A stretch of 64,000 nt of DNA. It comes from Leguminivora glycinivorella (taxonomy: Eukaryota; Arthropoda; Insecta; Lepidoptera; Tortricidae). Location: contig NC_062975.1 in the NCBI RefSeq assembly GCF_023078275.1, forward strand, positions 18,647,641-18,711,640. Reading direction: 5' to 3'. A program made the position numbers and the translations under genes. Under the pieces are notes generated by a model, which worked only from the letters and a program-made list of their open reading frames with translations, ran no database searches and was not told where the DNA came from. Positions 1 through 10,125 of the stretch are shown here, one piece after another. How positions within the stretch are numbered: the first letter of the stretch is position 1; each line of letters starts with the position of its first letter.

Positions 1-155
1 ATAACTTATAATTGTTGTATTTTTTTTCGTCTGTTTTTATTAATCTGTTTTTTACTATTTATGTGCTATACGTATTGTTTTTATTTTTTAGTTTTACAGT
101 GCCTTGGTTTTACTGTTATGCTGTGTAACTTATTTGAATAATAAATAAATAATGT
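1..155 (+). repeat. 3' end of a non-LTR-type repeat with A/T-rich tail
   Basis: This segment is an inverted, diverged copy of the sequence at about 35680-35800. Both share the stretch around CAGTGCCTTGG and CTGTTATGCTGTGTAACTT and end in an (AATA)n-like tail. The layout (shared 3' part, simple-repeat tail) suggests a retrotransposed 3' end. It lies upstream of the first TIL exon, so it is probably in an intron. No coding potential is visible. Confidence 0.6.
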
Positions 156-213
156 CATAAATCCATTGGTAAATTATAATGCAGGTACTAAAGCGGTAAC
201 AACAACTTTTCAG

Positions 214-423
214 AATTAACACCAACCTACAAATGTGGTCCAAACCAAGTGTTCTCAAACTGCACAAACGGGGGCTGCGAGGCCCGCAACTGCAGCCAGG
301 CGGGCAAGCCCGTGCCGTGCGTGAAATTGGACGAAAAAAGCTGCAAGAAGGGATGCGTGTGCGCAACTGGATATTTACGGGCGTCAAACGGAACTTGTGT
401 ATTAAAGAGCCAGTGCAGAGAAG
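214..423 (+). CDS. TIL exon 1 (type A ten-cysteine domain)
   Basis: This is an internal exon of 210 nt, phase 1-1, with acceptor TTTTCAG and donor GTAATT. The translation has ten cysteines in TIL order, including the motifs CTNGGCEARNCSQ, GCVCATGYLRASNGTC and SQC. The loop between cysteines 5 and 6, where TIL inhibitors carry the reactive bond, reads VKLDEKS. It is clearly related to exons 3, 5 and 7 (type A). A preceding coding exon outside the window is required, because the exon starts with two bases of a split codon. Confidence 0.9.
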
Positions 424-843
424 GTAATTTGTTAATGACAAGGAAGGAAATTTCACTTTGGTTTTTTGGGTCAGGGCCTTATTGAAAATGCATTACTGTA
501 AAAATTTCAATCAAAAGCTGATTTTATCGTATTTCTCTTATAAAGTATTCGCTCAAGCAACTTGTACCGTAACGTATTATGCGGAAAAATATTTATATTC
601 AATGGGTTTTTACTAATCTCCGATTTGTTATCGTTTGGTTTGGTTGTCTGACTGTGGATAGCTATTTAATATCTTTTTGGAAGGTGATTCACGCTTCGGT
701 TTCCCTTACATCAACACGATATGTCAGTTTTCGCATATCGAATAAGGTTTTTGTTCTTATTTTAGACATCCATTTTTTTAATGACTATATTATGAGTACC
801 TATGTACAAAATTTTATATACCAATAAAATTCTTTCCATATAG
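424..843 (+). other. Intron 1, no further feature seen
   Basis: AT-rich sequence between TIL exons 1 and 2. An open frame exists at 579-827 but has no domain-like composition, cysteine spacing or splice logic. I see nothing else here. Confidence 0.6.
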
Positions 844-1023
844 GTTGCGGAGATGATCCCAACTCGCACCCTGGTTGTGGCGTCAACTGTGGACAGACTT
901 GTGCCACCTACAAGATTAAAAATGCACCCTGCATTCTCCTTTGCTACTTGGACGGATGTGACTGCAACACTGGATACGTCTACGACCCTAACGTCAAGAA
1001 GTGCGTTTTATCTAAAGATTGCA
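844..1023 (+). CDS. TIL exon 2 (type B ten-cysteine domain)
   Basis: Exon of 180 nt, phase 1-1, acceptor CATATAG and donor GTAAGT. The translation starts GCGDDPNSHPGCGVNCGQTC and ends VKKCVLSKDCS, with ten cysteines. Spacing differs from type A: the loop between cysteines 5 and 6 is only three residues (ILL). It is the more diverged relative of the type B exons at 2026 and 3615. By its spacing and the YKIKN stretch, type B recalls TIL-like domains of the insect metalloproteinase inhibitor kind; that is an inference from family memory. Confidence 0.88.
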
Positions 1024-1128
1024 GTAAGTGTTTGTTTTACTATTGAGATTCTTTTACCTACTCTTAGTGATTTTAGTCCTTTGAATTTGTCGGTGTTTTA
1101 CTTTGAAACCAAAAATGATTTGTTTATA

Positions 1129-1280
1129 CTATGTCGGTGGCAAACAAGTTTACGGACCACCACCGGTAAACCGTCTACGTAAGCAGCTCCAAAGGTGTCA
1201 CATGAGTGTTGACGACCATAACAGTCAGAGAATTTTAGCAACCCTACTCACTACATGATAAAAAAAAAAAAAAAAAAAAC
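1129..1280 (-). repeat. Decayed non-LTR 3'-end fragment and A tract in intron 2
   Basis: The sequence GTCGGTGGCAAACAAG followed by a diverged tail is the reverse complement of the repeat 3' end seen at about 15780-15870 (GCTTGTTTGCCACCGACG). An A-rich run lies at about 1260-1280. Diverged and non-coding; it occupies part of the intron between TIL exons 2 and 3. Confidence 0.5.
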
Positions 1281-1433
1281 AGTTTATAAAAAGAGTAGGT
1301 TATTTATGTGGCATTGTTGCAAAATTAATAAGTTGTCCAACATTTATACATTATGTAACTGAGGTCTAAAACATTACTATGACTAGTGGACTTTCTTGAA
1401 ATTGTAATCAACTATGCGTATTTAACCCTCTAG

Positions 1434-1634
1434 CGCCAACATGTGGACTTCACGAAGTTTATTCCACGTGCACCAACGGCGGATGCTCTCATAGGAACTG
1501 CAGTCAACTGGGCAAGCCCAAAATCTGCATCGATAGAACTCCCGATTCCTGTACTAAAGGATGCGTTTGTGCCGAGGGTTATCTGCGCAATGCCAATGGA
1601 TCTTGCGTTCTTGAAAACCAGTGTCCTCAAATTG
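1434..1634 (+). CDS. TIL exon 3 (type A)
   Basis: Exon of 201 nt, phase 1-1, acceptor CCTCTAG and donor GTAAGT. Ten cysteines in TIL order, with motifs CTNGGCSHRNCSQLG, GCVCAEGYLRNANGSC and NQCPQI. The loop between cysteines 5 and 6 is IDRTPDS. It is close to exons 5 and 7. The following intron starts the segment that was later duplicated. Confidence 0.9.
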
Positions 1635-2025
1635 GTAAGTTTGATACTGGCTTTCATTTGTACTTTATTATTGTTTCATCATGGTTGGCTAAGAAATGTA
1701 AAATAATCGTTAGTGGCTGACTCTGAAGGATGCTTTTTACAGAAAATCAGTTCTCATTATCATCGTGCAGTAGAAGTTATGAAGATGGAGCATTTTCTAC
1801 GTGTATCTGTCTTCTACCTTCTCGTAGACATCCTGATACAACATCGTCACCGTTGCGTTGTTTTTAGTCATATTTCTTCCCATCTTCTTCAAAATTTGGA
1901 TTATATATGTAGGCACTAGTAGTTTCACCCCAATTCAGTTTGGAAACTTAAAACGAGTAACATAATTATTATGTACAAATATGATTTAACTTTGACTAAG
2001 AAAAGTGTTGTTACTTTCAATTCAG
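1635..2025 (+). other. Intron 3; left part of the duplicated cassette
   Basis: From about 1643 onwards this intron matches 3228-3614 closely, so it is the 5' part of a tandemly duplicated block. No separate gene or element is seen in it. Confidence 0.75.
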
Positions 2026-2214
2026 GATGTGGTGGTGATCCAAACGCACAGCCTGGTTGCGGTATAAACTGCGGAAACAGGTGCTCCGACTATAAGATAA
2101 AGAATAAATCACTTCTCTGCCCACGCATCCAATGCAAACCCGACAAATGCGACTGCAAACCAGGTTTTGTATTTGACAACAATCTCAAGAAATGCGTCGT
2201 GCCAGAGCAATGCA
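2026..2214 (+). CDS. TIL exon 4 (type B, copy 1 of the duplicated cassette)
   Basis: Exon of 189 nt, phase 1-1, acceptor TTCAG and donor GTAAGT. It encodes ten cysteines, beginning GCGGDPNAQPGCGINCGNRC and ending LKKCVVPEQCS. The loop between cysteines 5 and 6 is PRIQ. It differs from the exon at 3615 at very few positions (for example GNR versus GRR), showing a recent duplication. Confidence 0.9.
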
Positions 2215-2606
2215 GTAAGTAGCTATAAATTAAACTCAATAAAAATTATATTCCCTACCTACCATACATACACCTTATGTCTTTACTTCCACTAATTCAT
2301 CGCTATTTTAGATAAAGACGAAACAAAATAAAATATTGGTATAAAACACAATAATATGCTGCACCACAGTAATTTAAAACTAGAATTTAGAGTTCACAAT
2401 GGACCAATTTTTGCAATAGTGATAATGTCAAGCATCAGCATATTGATTTTACAACTTTTAATGATGTTTGTCTATTTTAAACAAGTATCAAACCATTACT
2501 AATTTCAGATATTATTACTTATTATAGAAAAAACCGATTATGTGAAAAAAAAACTTTTGACAGTTACCAAGTTGTACTATGTTTAATCAATTTTAATCTA
2601 TTTCAG
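2215..2606 (+). other. Intron 4, no element seen
   Basis: AT-rich intron. Its sequence recurs at 3804-4006 and 9053-9242, where the second copy has been split by the LINE. Comparison of the two copies fixes the LINE insertion point after TTTTTGCAAT. Confidence 0.7.
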
Positions 2607-2801
2607 CACCGGTTTGCGGACTAAATGAAAAATACGACTCGTGTGTGAACGGAGGTTGTGGCCACAGAAACTGCAGCCAGATTGGAACGCCTCAATTCTG
2701 CATAGACAGGACCTCTGAGTCTTGCATCAAGGGCTGCGTCTGCGCCGACGGTTACCTCAGAGCCGATAATGGAACCTGCGTACCTCAAAGCCAATGTCCA
2801 G
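2607..2801 (+). CDS. TIL exon 5 (type A, copy 1 of the duplicated cassette)
   Basis: Exon of 195 nt, phase 1-1, acceptor ATTTCAG and donor GTAAAA. Ten cysteines with motifs CGLNEKYDSCVNGGC, HRNCSQIGTPQFC and GCVCADGYLRADNGTC. The loop between cysteines 5 and 6 is IDRTSES. It is nearly identical to exon 7 at 9243 (one F to I change before cysteine 5). Confidence 0.9.
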
Positions 2802-3148
2802 GTAAAAAAAAATTTTTTTTTAGCCTGATAGATATACAGAAACGTTAATCTTATTTCAGCAACATGATATCTTAATTAAAGGCAGTCTAAACAGTATGAG
2901 TGCTTACTTTGTAGAAACTTGATTGTAATTTGAAACGTCGTGTTTTACATTGCCAATTACTCTCATTTAATTTAAGTAAATAAAAAACTCTCCAGGACCA
3001 GTTCGCCTTAATTGTTCACTAGACTGCTCCGCGTCTATCGATCTGACTAACCTCTTCAAAATATTTCTAATATGTTCTACATTTCTTTGATTCCAAAACT
3101 TCTTACCGGAGTATGCAACTGGATCTTTAATACTTTTTACATTGTCAG

Positions 3149-3227
3149 CACCACAAACGGATGACCGCTGTCCCGGACAAAACGAGTATTACAACACATG
3201 CATCAGGTGGTTGTTCCACTCAGAGCT
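3149..3227 (+). pseudogene. Truncated TIL exon (type C), cut by the duplication junction
   Basis: The acceptor (TTGTCAG) and first part match the intact exon at 9771, including CPGQNEYYNTCI. An extra G at about 3207 shifts the frame, and the homology stops at 3227, where the sequence switches to the intron 3 copy (GATACTGGC). Roughly the last 125 nt and the donor are missing. It is most likely skipped, with exon 5 joined to the exon at 3615. Confidence 0.85.
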
Positions 3228-3614
3228 GATACTGGCTTTCATTTGTACTTTATTATTGTTTCATCATGGTTGGCTAAGAAATGTAAAATAATCGTTAGTG
3301 GCTGTTTCTGAAGGATGCTTTTTACAGAAAATCAGTTCTCATTATCATCGTGCAGTAGAAGTTATGAAGATGGAGAATTTTCTACGTGTATCTGTCTTCT
3401 ACCTTCTCTTAGACATTCTGATACAACATCGTCATCGTCAATGGCATTGTTTTTAGTCATTTTTCTTACCGTCTTCTTCAAAATTTGGATTATATATGTG
3501 GGCACTAGTAGTTTAACCCCAATTCAGTTTGGAAACTTAAAACGAGTAACATAATTATTATGTACAAATATGATTTAACTTTGACTAAGAAAAGTGTTGT
3601 TACTTTCAATTCAG

Positions 3615-3803
3615 GTTGTGGTGGTGATCCAAACGCACAGCCTGGTTGCGGTATAAACTGCGGACGCAGGTGCTCCGACTATAAGATAAAGAATAAATCA
3701 CTTCTCTGCCCACGCATACAATGCAAACCCGACAAATGCGACTGCAAACCAGGTTTTGTATTTGACAACAATCTCAAGAAATGCGTCGTGCCAGAGCAAT
3801 GCA
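3615..3803 (+). CDS. TIL exon 6 (type B, copy 2)
   Basis: Exon of 189 nt, phase 1-1, acceptor TTCAG and donor GTAAGT. The ten-cysteine domain is almost identical to that at 2026, with GINCGRRCSDYKIKNKS in place of GNR. The loop between cysteines 5 and 6 is PRIQ. The next coding exon (9243) lies beyond the LINE insertion, so its intron is about 5.4 kb long. Confidence 0.9.
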
Positions 3804-4227
3804 GTAAGTAGCTATAAATTAAACTCAATAAAAATTATATTCCCTACCTACCATACATACACCTTATGTCTTTACTTCCACTAATTCATCGCTATTTTAG
3901 ATAAAGACGAAACAAAAGAAAATATTGGTATAAAACACAATAATATGCTGCACCACAATAATTTAAAACTAGAATTTAGAGTTCACAATGGACCAATTTT
4001 TGCAATTCCGTCTCGCGACAGCGTCGAAGCTACCTGTGTGCTAAAATGTATTAAATTATTTAAAATTAGTGTTGTGCAATTATAAACCTTATCTGCGTAT
4101 TCTACAACGTTTAGTTTTCAACGTGAAGTGCAGTGCTTATCTTATCTACCGCGGGGTGCGAGGGACGGAACGCTCCCGCTGCCACTGTACTGTAAACAAG
4201 TCGGATTGCTGCAGGTTTTCTGTTGCT

Positions 4228-5037
4228 ATGCACAATATGGGGTCCGTGAGTGGTGATATAGGCACCCAGGGCGCATTAACGAAATCTGAATCCCAACCGA
4301 ACTTTCCATCACAAAGCCCCTCAGAGGACCTGAAGTTACATATGCGCAAAAGGAAGCAGCCTGACTACGATTATGACATCAAACAGGAGTTTCAAAATTT
4401 ACGTAAGGATATTGTGGCACAAGTTGCATCCTCTAGTGCCGATCTTAAAGAAGAAATCAGGTCGGTATTATCTCAAACGCAGGCCTTGATTAACGAACAA
4501 GCGCAGATTAAGGGGGAGTTATCAACTCTTAGCACCAGGGTTTCATCAGTCGAGGATAAAAGTGCTATACTCCCCACCCTCCAAAATGATCTCAAAGCGG
4601 CAAGTGAAAAAATTGAGAATTTAATCACCGAAAATAATAATAATAAGCAGTTCTCCCTACTTAACAATGTTGAGATATCCGGGATCCCTTTACAAAAGGG
4701 AGAAAACTTAAATAACATTTTGTGGAACATTTGCAATCTGGTGGGATACAAAATCTCAGAGAGCGACGTAGACACAATATATCGCGTTCGACGTTTTGTT
4801 TCGGATCCGCAAAACAGCAACACAAGTGTACGCCCGCCGGCCATTATCGTGCGATTTACCCAGCGCCGGCGTAAGGATGAGTTGCTAGGCGCCGTGCGCG
4901 CGCGCCGAGGACTAACCACCGCCGACATCAACCTCCCGGGGCCGGCGTCGGCTGTTTACATTGGAGATCACCTTACACCGGCGAATAAATTGTTACTCAA
5001 ACGTGCCAGAGAACTTAAAGTTGAGCTAAATTATTAA
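4228..5037 (+). CDS. LINE ORF1 protein (coiled coil plus RNA-binding region)
   Basis: ORF of about 269 aa from the ATG at 4228; the open frame extends upstream without another ATG. Residues from about 50 to 150 are rich in E, K, Q and L with heptad-like spacing (LKEEIRSVLSQTQALINEQ), predicting a coiled coil. The C-terminal half has NNVEISGIPLQKGENL and VDTIYRVRRF, resembling the insect 'FP protein'/L1 ORF1-like RNA-binding family. It would coat the retrotransposon RNA. The frame is intact, unlike ORF2. Confidence 0.8.
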   Translation: MHNMGSVSGDIGTQGALTKSESQPNFPSQSPSEDLKLHMRKRKQPDYDYDIKQEFQNLRKDIVAQVASSSADLKEEIRSVLSQTQALINEQAQIKGELSTLSTRVSSVEDKSAILPTLQNDLKAASEKIENLITENNNNKQFSLLNNVEISGIPLQKGENLNNILWNICNLVGYKISESDVDTIYRVRRFVSDPQNSNTSVRPPAIIVRFTQRRRKDELLGAVRARRGLTTADINLPGPASAVYIGDHLTPANKLLLKRARELKVELNY

Positions 5038-8000
5038 TTTGTTTGGACCAGGGATTGCAAGATATTTATGCGGAAGACTGAGACCAGTAAAATCATACAA
5101 ATACGTAATAGTCACAATTTAGAAAATTTAAAATGACAAATTATCTTTTATTACCTGGTTTTCGCTCGAAATGTACTAGTTAGAAGAAATTCTAAAAACA
5201 ATAATTATTTTAATCTGCGCTCGCTTTTTTACATGTTTAATACCTATTTAAGACTGCACAAGATTTCGCTAGTAAATATTATGTTTATACTTAGTTCACG
5301 CCATCATTTTGTTCTATATTCAAGTACAATGCATCAATATAGCTTTTTAATATATTTCGTACATTATTTCTGCACAGTTTTTAATAATGTTATGACACAC
5401 GTAAGGGTTCCTTTTTAACGACGACACCAACACACATCAAATTATGTCAATTAGTAACATAACGGGTTATTATCAGAATGTGAGGGGATTACGGACTAAA
5501 TCTCTTCAGTTTTTTTTTCACAAATCGCGCAGTCACATTATGATTTTATTTGTCTAACCGAAACATGGCTTACGGCAGATTTTTATGATAATGAATATTT
5601 TGATAACAGATACAGCGTATTTCGATGCGATCGGTCAGCTGTTGACAGTGGTGCAGCGCGGGGGGGCGGAGTGCCGGTGGCTGTGCGAGCTAAGTATATA
5701 TACCAGCCTATCGCCCGGGACTGGCCCGTGCCCGCGTGGGCATACTGTGATTGTGTGTGGGTATCTCTTCCTATAGGTATCGAGCACGGACCTGGAAACT
5801 TCTCTAAGCGCGGTGGTGTAAATAAACAGCGATACTGTAATATTGCATGCATTTACATACCTCAAGGTCAAGGACATAAGGAGGCGCTCGATTCATTTCT
5901 TAATATTGTTAGTGACTTAATTACCGAACGGCCCGATGATTTGTTTTTGTTAACAGGGGATTTTAACATACCTGACGCCAACTGGGTAGCCTCCTCCTCA
6001 GCTAATTTAATCTTAACATCAAGTGGTAATTATGAAACGAATTTGCTACAAGATTTTTGTGCTTTACAGACTTAAAACAATATAATCATATTTTAAATAG
6101 CAACCATCGTATTCTAGATTTAATAATAAGTAATTGTGTTTGTACTGTTGCCGCTTGTGATTATCCCTTAACTCCTGAAGACAGCCATCATAAATCGCTC
6201 ACATTAGATTTATTATTTGACCTTTCAACTGGCCCTATTAAATCGGCCCCAGTTTCAGTGTATAATTTTCATTTAGCCGATTTTAGAAATATGAATATAG
6301 AACTATCTAAAATTAATTGGCAGTCATTGTTCAATAACTGTAACTTAGAAAAATGTATAGAACTATTTTATGAAATTATAAATGATCTTTTTGCCAAGTA
6401 CGAGTACGTACCCCGTCGTAAAATAAACACCTCTTCTTCAGCCCCTGTTTGGCATAGTAAAAATTTAAAAAAAATTCTAAACGAAAAACGTGAATATCAC
6501 AAATTGTGGAAAACGTATAAAAACCCACTTGATTATATTCAATTTAAAAATTTAAGAAAACGGGCCGAGAAAATGGAGACTCAATGCTATAAAAGTTATA
6601 TTGCTTATTCGGAGAACAAAATAAAAACGCATCCAGCCTTTTTTTGGACCTATGTTAAGTCAGTATTTTCCAAAAATAAACTCCCTCAAACGATGTCTTA
6701 TAATGGTAACTCATCTTCAGATGCCATACAAATATGTAATTACTTTAATGATTATTTCCATTCTGTTTTTGAGATATACAATATGTCTAAGGTTAGTAAT
6801 AGTTTAGATTCACTGTCACACCCTCCCATTGATATAAATTCTATAGAAATTACAACTAAAATTGTTCTAAATCAGTTAAATGCTATCAATATTCATAAAG
6901 GTTCCGGTCCGGACGGGGTACACCCTCTTTTTATAAAAAAATGTTCAAATTTTCTGACAAAACCCTTATGTTACCTATTCAAAAAATCAATAAGTAATGG
7001 ATGTGTGCCAAAAATATGGAAACAGGCTTGGATAACTCCAATACCAAAAGGAAAAGTAAGTCATGAAGTCGAAAAGTACCGACCTATATCGAAACTCTGC
7101 CAGTTCAGTAAAATTCTCGAAAAGATAGTTAAATGTCAACTCTTCGAAGTTGTTAAGGATCATATTACCCCCCACCAGCATGGTTTCTTTAAAGGTCGTT
7201 CGGTGGATAGTAATTTGTTGATTTTTACAGGAGACGTTATTAGGGCTATGGATAGTGGACACTGTGTAGATGCCGATACCGATTTTGCTAAGGCATTCGA
7301 TAAAATCTGTCACAGCACATTGTTAAATAAGCTATGGCAACTCGGTATACACGGTGATCTCTATCGTTGGATAAAATCATATATTGAATCTAGAACACAG
7401 GCAGTTGTATTGTCCGGTTACACATCGCAGTACAGGGTTGTCACATCAGGAGTCCCACAGGGATCTCATTTGGGACCTCTTCTTTTTGTGCTATATATAA
7501 ATGATATAACAGACTACATTAAGCATTCTAAAGTATTACTTTACGCGGATGATGCTAAGATTTATAAAACTATTAGAGATGGCTCAGATTGTGATCTACT
7601 ACAAGAGGATTTAATTAACTTAGAGAGATACTGCAATGATAATAATTTATTTCTGAACAATGAAAAGTGTAGTATTATAACTTTTACTAGAAAAAAGAAA
7701 AATATTAATCATAATTATACTATTTCTAATAAAACATTAAATAGAGTAACCCAAATCTGAGATCTCGGTGTGACAATGGATTCAAAGATGTCGTTTATTC
7801 CCCATATTGATAACGTAGTCACAAAATCGTTTAAGCAATTAGGTTTTAAACCTACGAGTCTGCAAGCCTTTTAATAATTCTTTTAGTTATATAACACTGT
7901 ACAATAGCTATGTCAGGAGTCGTTTAGAATTTGCATGCGCTGTTTGGAAGCCTTTCCATGCTGTTCATATTGACAGAATCGAGAGGCTCCAAAAGAAATT

Positions 8001-8131
8001 CGTAAAAACGTTAGATTATAGAACAGGTCATGACTATGCCGATTACACCTCCTCATTAAAGCATTATAAAATTCAGCCTCTTAAAGACCGCCGTGACTGC
8101 GTAGACTCGGTCTTACTTTATAAAATATTTA

Positions 8132-8521
8132 GGGCCTTATCACACTTGCGATTTGCAGGCGATTTGAAAGCGAAGCGAACGCGCAGCGAGTTTGCCGCGA
8201 GTGCGCAGCGTGTTCGTCGCGATATCCATTGCAACAGTATTTGAATCTTCCGACGGTGCCATTATTTATTGTTGGTTGTCCATCTGTCCACATTCGTAGA
8301 TAATAAACTACTACAAATATCGACTTAAACTAAAGTGGATAGAAATTAATTTTGCTGATGAATACAGCATGAAGTCTCGACTCTAGACGCGGCGAACTCG
8401 CTGCGCACTCGCGGCGAACTCGCTGCGTACTCGCGGCGAACTCGCTGCGCACTCGCGGCGAACTCGCTGCGCGTTCGTTTCGCTTTCAAATCGCCCGCAA
8501 ATCGCAAGTGTGATAAGGCCC
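8132..8521. mobile_element. MITE (PIF/Harbinger-like) inside LINE ORF2
   Basis: The element is bounded by long inverted repeats (GGGCCTTATCACACTTGCGA and its complement) and flanked by TTA at 8129-8131 and 8522-8524. A 3-bp TTA duplication and a GGG-starting terminus fit PIF/Harbinger elements. Its inner part has 22-nt tandem repeats (see 8391). No transposase is encoded, so it is non-autonomous. The insertion interrupts the LINE coding frame. Confidence 0.85.
8391..8475. repeat. 22-nt tandem repeat within the MITE
   Basis: About four copies of a unit related to GCGGCGAACTCGCTGCGCAC (22 nt in full), the third-to-fourth differing by single bases (GCGTACTC versus GCGCACTC). A shorter inverted counterpart is present near 8180-8215, so the MITE can fold back on itself over much of its length. 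Confidence 0.8.
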
Positions 8522-9242
8522 TTACACTCAAAATTAGCGATCCCCTCGTTGCTTGAAGAAATAAACATTAAAGTCCCTCGTGCGCGTCAGCGTAAATGTC
8601 GTAAAAAGGAACTATTTGCTATCCCGTTCAGTCAAACATGCTTTGCACGAAATATGTTTATAAGGCGTGTCTGTAAACTATATAATGAAAGTGTTAATCT
8701 TTCAAACATTGATGTTTTTAACTGTAGTATTAGCGATTTAAAGAAAGCATTTTGTTTGCAAAGTTGAATTATCCAAAATGTATCGTATTCTAAGCATTAG
8801 TAAGGTTTAAATTAGTTTGTTAACACTCGTAGTAATTTGCATAATGGGTAAGTATGTTCTCTGTACCTATTATGCAAATGATTACAATTTAAGCATCTAT
8901 CTTATACAACTGAATATGTATATATGTAGTTAATAAAATTAAGCACTTATATTCTTTAAGGAAACTATAGGTCTATTGTAAATGCAATAACAACTTATAT
9001 GTATCTCATACTGTATGTGACCGTTTGTTTCTTTCTCAATAAAAAAAAAAAAAGTGATAATGTCAAGCATCAGCATATTGATTTTACAACTTTTAATGAT
9101 GTTTGTCTATTTTAAACAAGTATCAAACCATTACTAATTTCAGATATTATTACTTGTTATAGAAAAAACCGATTATGTGAAAAAAAAACTTTTGACAGTT
9201 ACCAAGTTGTACCTATGTTTAATCAATTTTAATCTATTTCAG

Positions 9243-9437
9243 CACCAGTTTGCGGACTAAATGAAAAATACGACTCATGTGTCAACGGAGGTTGTGGCCA
9301 CAGAAACTGCAGCCAGATCGGAACGCCTCAAATCTGCATAGACAGGACCTCTGAGTCTTGCATCAAGGGCTGTGTCTGCGCCGACGGTTACCTCAGAGCC
9401 GATAATGGAACCTGCGTACCTCAAAGCCAATGTCCAG
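9243..9437 (+). CDS. TIL exon 7 (type A, copy 2)
   Basis: Exon of 195 nt, phase 1-1, acceptor ATTTCAG and donor GTAAAA. Ten cysteines with CGLNEKYDSCVNGGC and GCVCADGYLRADNGTC; near twin of the exon at 2607. It is easily missed by ORF scans because it lacks an internal start codon. The loop between cysteines 5 and 6 is IDRTSES. Confidence 0.9.
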
Positions 9438-9770
9438 GTAAAAAATTAAAATATTTTTTTAAGCCTGATAGATATACAGAAACGTTAATCTTATTTAATT
9501 AAAGGCAGTCTAAACAGTATGAGCTTACTTTGTAGAAACTTGATTGTAATTTGAAACTTCGTGTTTTACATTGCCAACCTACTCTTATTTAATTTAAGTA
9601 AATAAAAAACTCTCCAGGACCAGTTCGCCTTAATTGTTCACTAGACTGCTCCGCGTCTATCGATCTGACTAACCTCTTCAAAATATTTCTAATATGTTTT
9701 ACATTTCTTTGAATCCAAAACTTCTAACCAGTGTATGCAACTGGATCTTTAATACTTTTTACATTGTCAG
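9438..9770 (+). other. Intron 7, no element seen
   Basis: AT-rich intron that matches 2802-3148 (copy 1), with small indels. Nothing else is recognised. Confidence 0.65.
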
Positions 9771-9971
9771 CACCAACAACCGATGACCGCTGTCCCGGAC
9801 AAAACGAGTATTACAATACATGCATCAGTGGTTGTTCCACTCAGAGCTGCAACGAAATCGCCAAGGTTCTCCACTGTCCGATCCAACCCGCTGTTTGTAG
9901 GGAAGGCTGCCGGTGTAAAGCAGGGTATTGGAGGAATGCTGACAATGTGTGTGTGCCACAAAGCGAATGTC
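9771..9971 (+). CDS. TIL exon 8 (type C)
   Basis: Exon of 201 nt, phase 1-1, acceptor TTGTCAG and donor GTAAGT. Ten cysteines, with motifs CPGQNEYYNTCISGC, STQSCNEIAKVLHC and GCRCKAGYWRNADNVC. The loop between cysteines 5 and 6 is PIQPAV. It is the intact version of the truncated exon at 3149 and a close relative of exon 9. A gypsy-like element sits immediately after its donor hexamer. Confidence 0.9.
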
Positions 9972-9977
9972 GTAAGT

Positions 9978-10079
9978 TGTAATGTATGTAGGTAGGTATA
10001 CAAATATTCTATATGTAACCACCGTCACTATGAAAATAAAACAGTCTTGCATGAACGCCTTTGTGTTTCATTTAATACA
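9978..10079 (+). repeat. 5' LTR of the gypsy-like element
   Basis: 102 bp, TGTAATG at the start and AATACA at the end, identical to the 3' copy. It begins one base after the hexamer GTAAGT (9972-9977), so the splice donor of TIL exon 8 is preserved. An AATAAA lies at about 10036. Confidence 0.9.
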
Positions 10080-10125
10080 TTCTAACTGGCGACGAATTGG
10101 TGAATTTTAGTCGAAATTAGTGATC

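Larger units (their letters stand above)
1643..3227 (+). repeat. Tandem duplication, copy 1 (TIL B-A-C cassette)
   Basis: The block holds part of intron 3, the type B exon, the type A exon and the start of the type C exon. It is repeated from 3228 onward, where the second copy continues past the LINE into complete exons at 9243 and 9771. Introns as well as exons match, so this is a genomic duplication and not exon-only conversion. Confidence 0.85.
5444..8767 (+). pseudogene. LINE ORF2: endonuclease and reverse transcriptase, broken
   Basis: The N-terminal endonuclease is visible as NITGYYQNVRGLRTK (5459-5503) and FLLTGDFNIPDANWV (about 5945-5990), but in different frames. The reverse transcriptase lies at about 6860-7650, with GSGPDGVHPLFIKKC, GVPQGSHLGPLLFVLYIND and the YADDAK catalytic motif. 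An in-frame TGA at 7758-7760 and frameshifts near 7860 interrupt it. A 390-bp MITE splits the C-terminal part, which ends at the stop 8765-8767. It cannot make an active protein as it stands. Confidence 0.88.
4007..9052 (+). mobile_element. Full-length but inactive LINE (non-LTR retrotransposon) in intron
   Basis: Comparison with the empty site at about 2416-2420 defines the insertion: host TTGCAAT stops at 4006 and AGTGATAATG resumes at 9053. The element has a 5' leader, ORF1, an ORF2 with endonuclease and reverse transcriptase, a 3' UTR with an AATAAA-like end and a poly(A) run at 9040-9052. No clear target-site duplication is seen. ORF2 is broken by frameshifts, a stop and a MITE. The ORF1 plus APE-type ORF2 layout fits the CR1/Jockey broad group; clade assignment is uncertain. 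Confidence 0.88.
3228..9850 (+). repeat. Tandem duplication, copy 2, interrupted by a LINE
   Basis: This is the second copy of the 1643-3227 block. It spans the exons at 3615, 9243 and 9771 with their introns, and is split by the insertion at 4007-9052. The end of the shared part within the 9771 exon is set by where copy 1 is cut. Confidence 0.8.

Noticed and set aside
5583..5877. Minus-strand frames opposite LINE endonuclease
   Set aside because: Shadows of the LINE ORF2 on the other strand.
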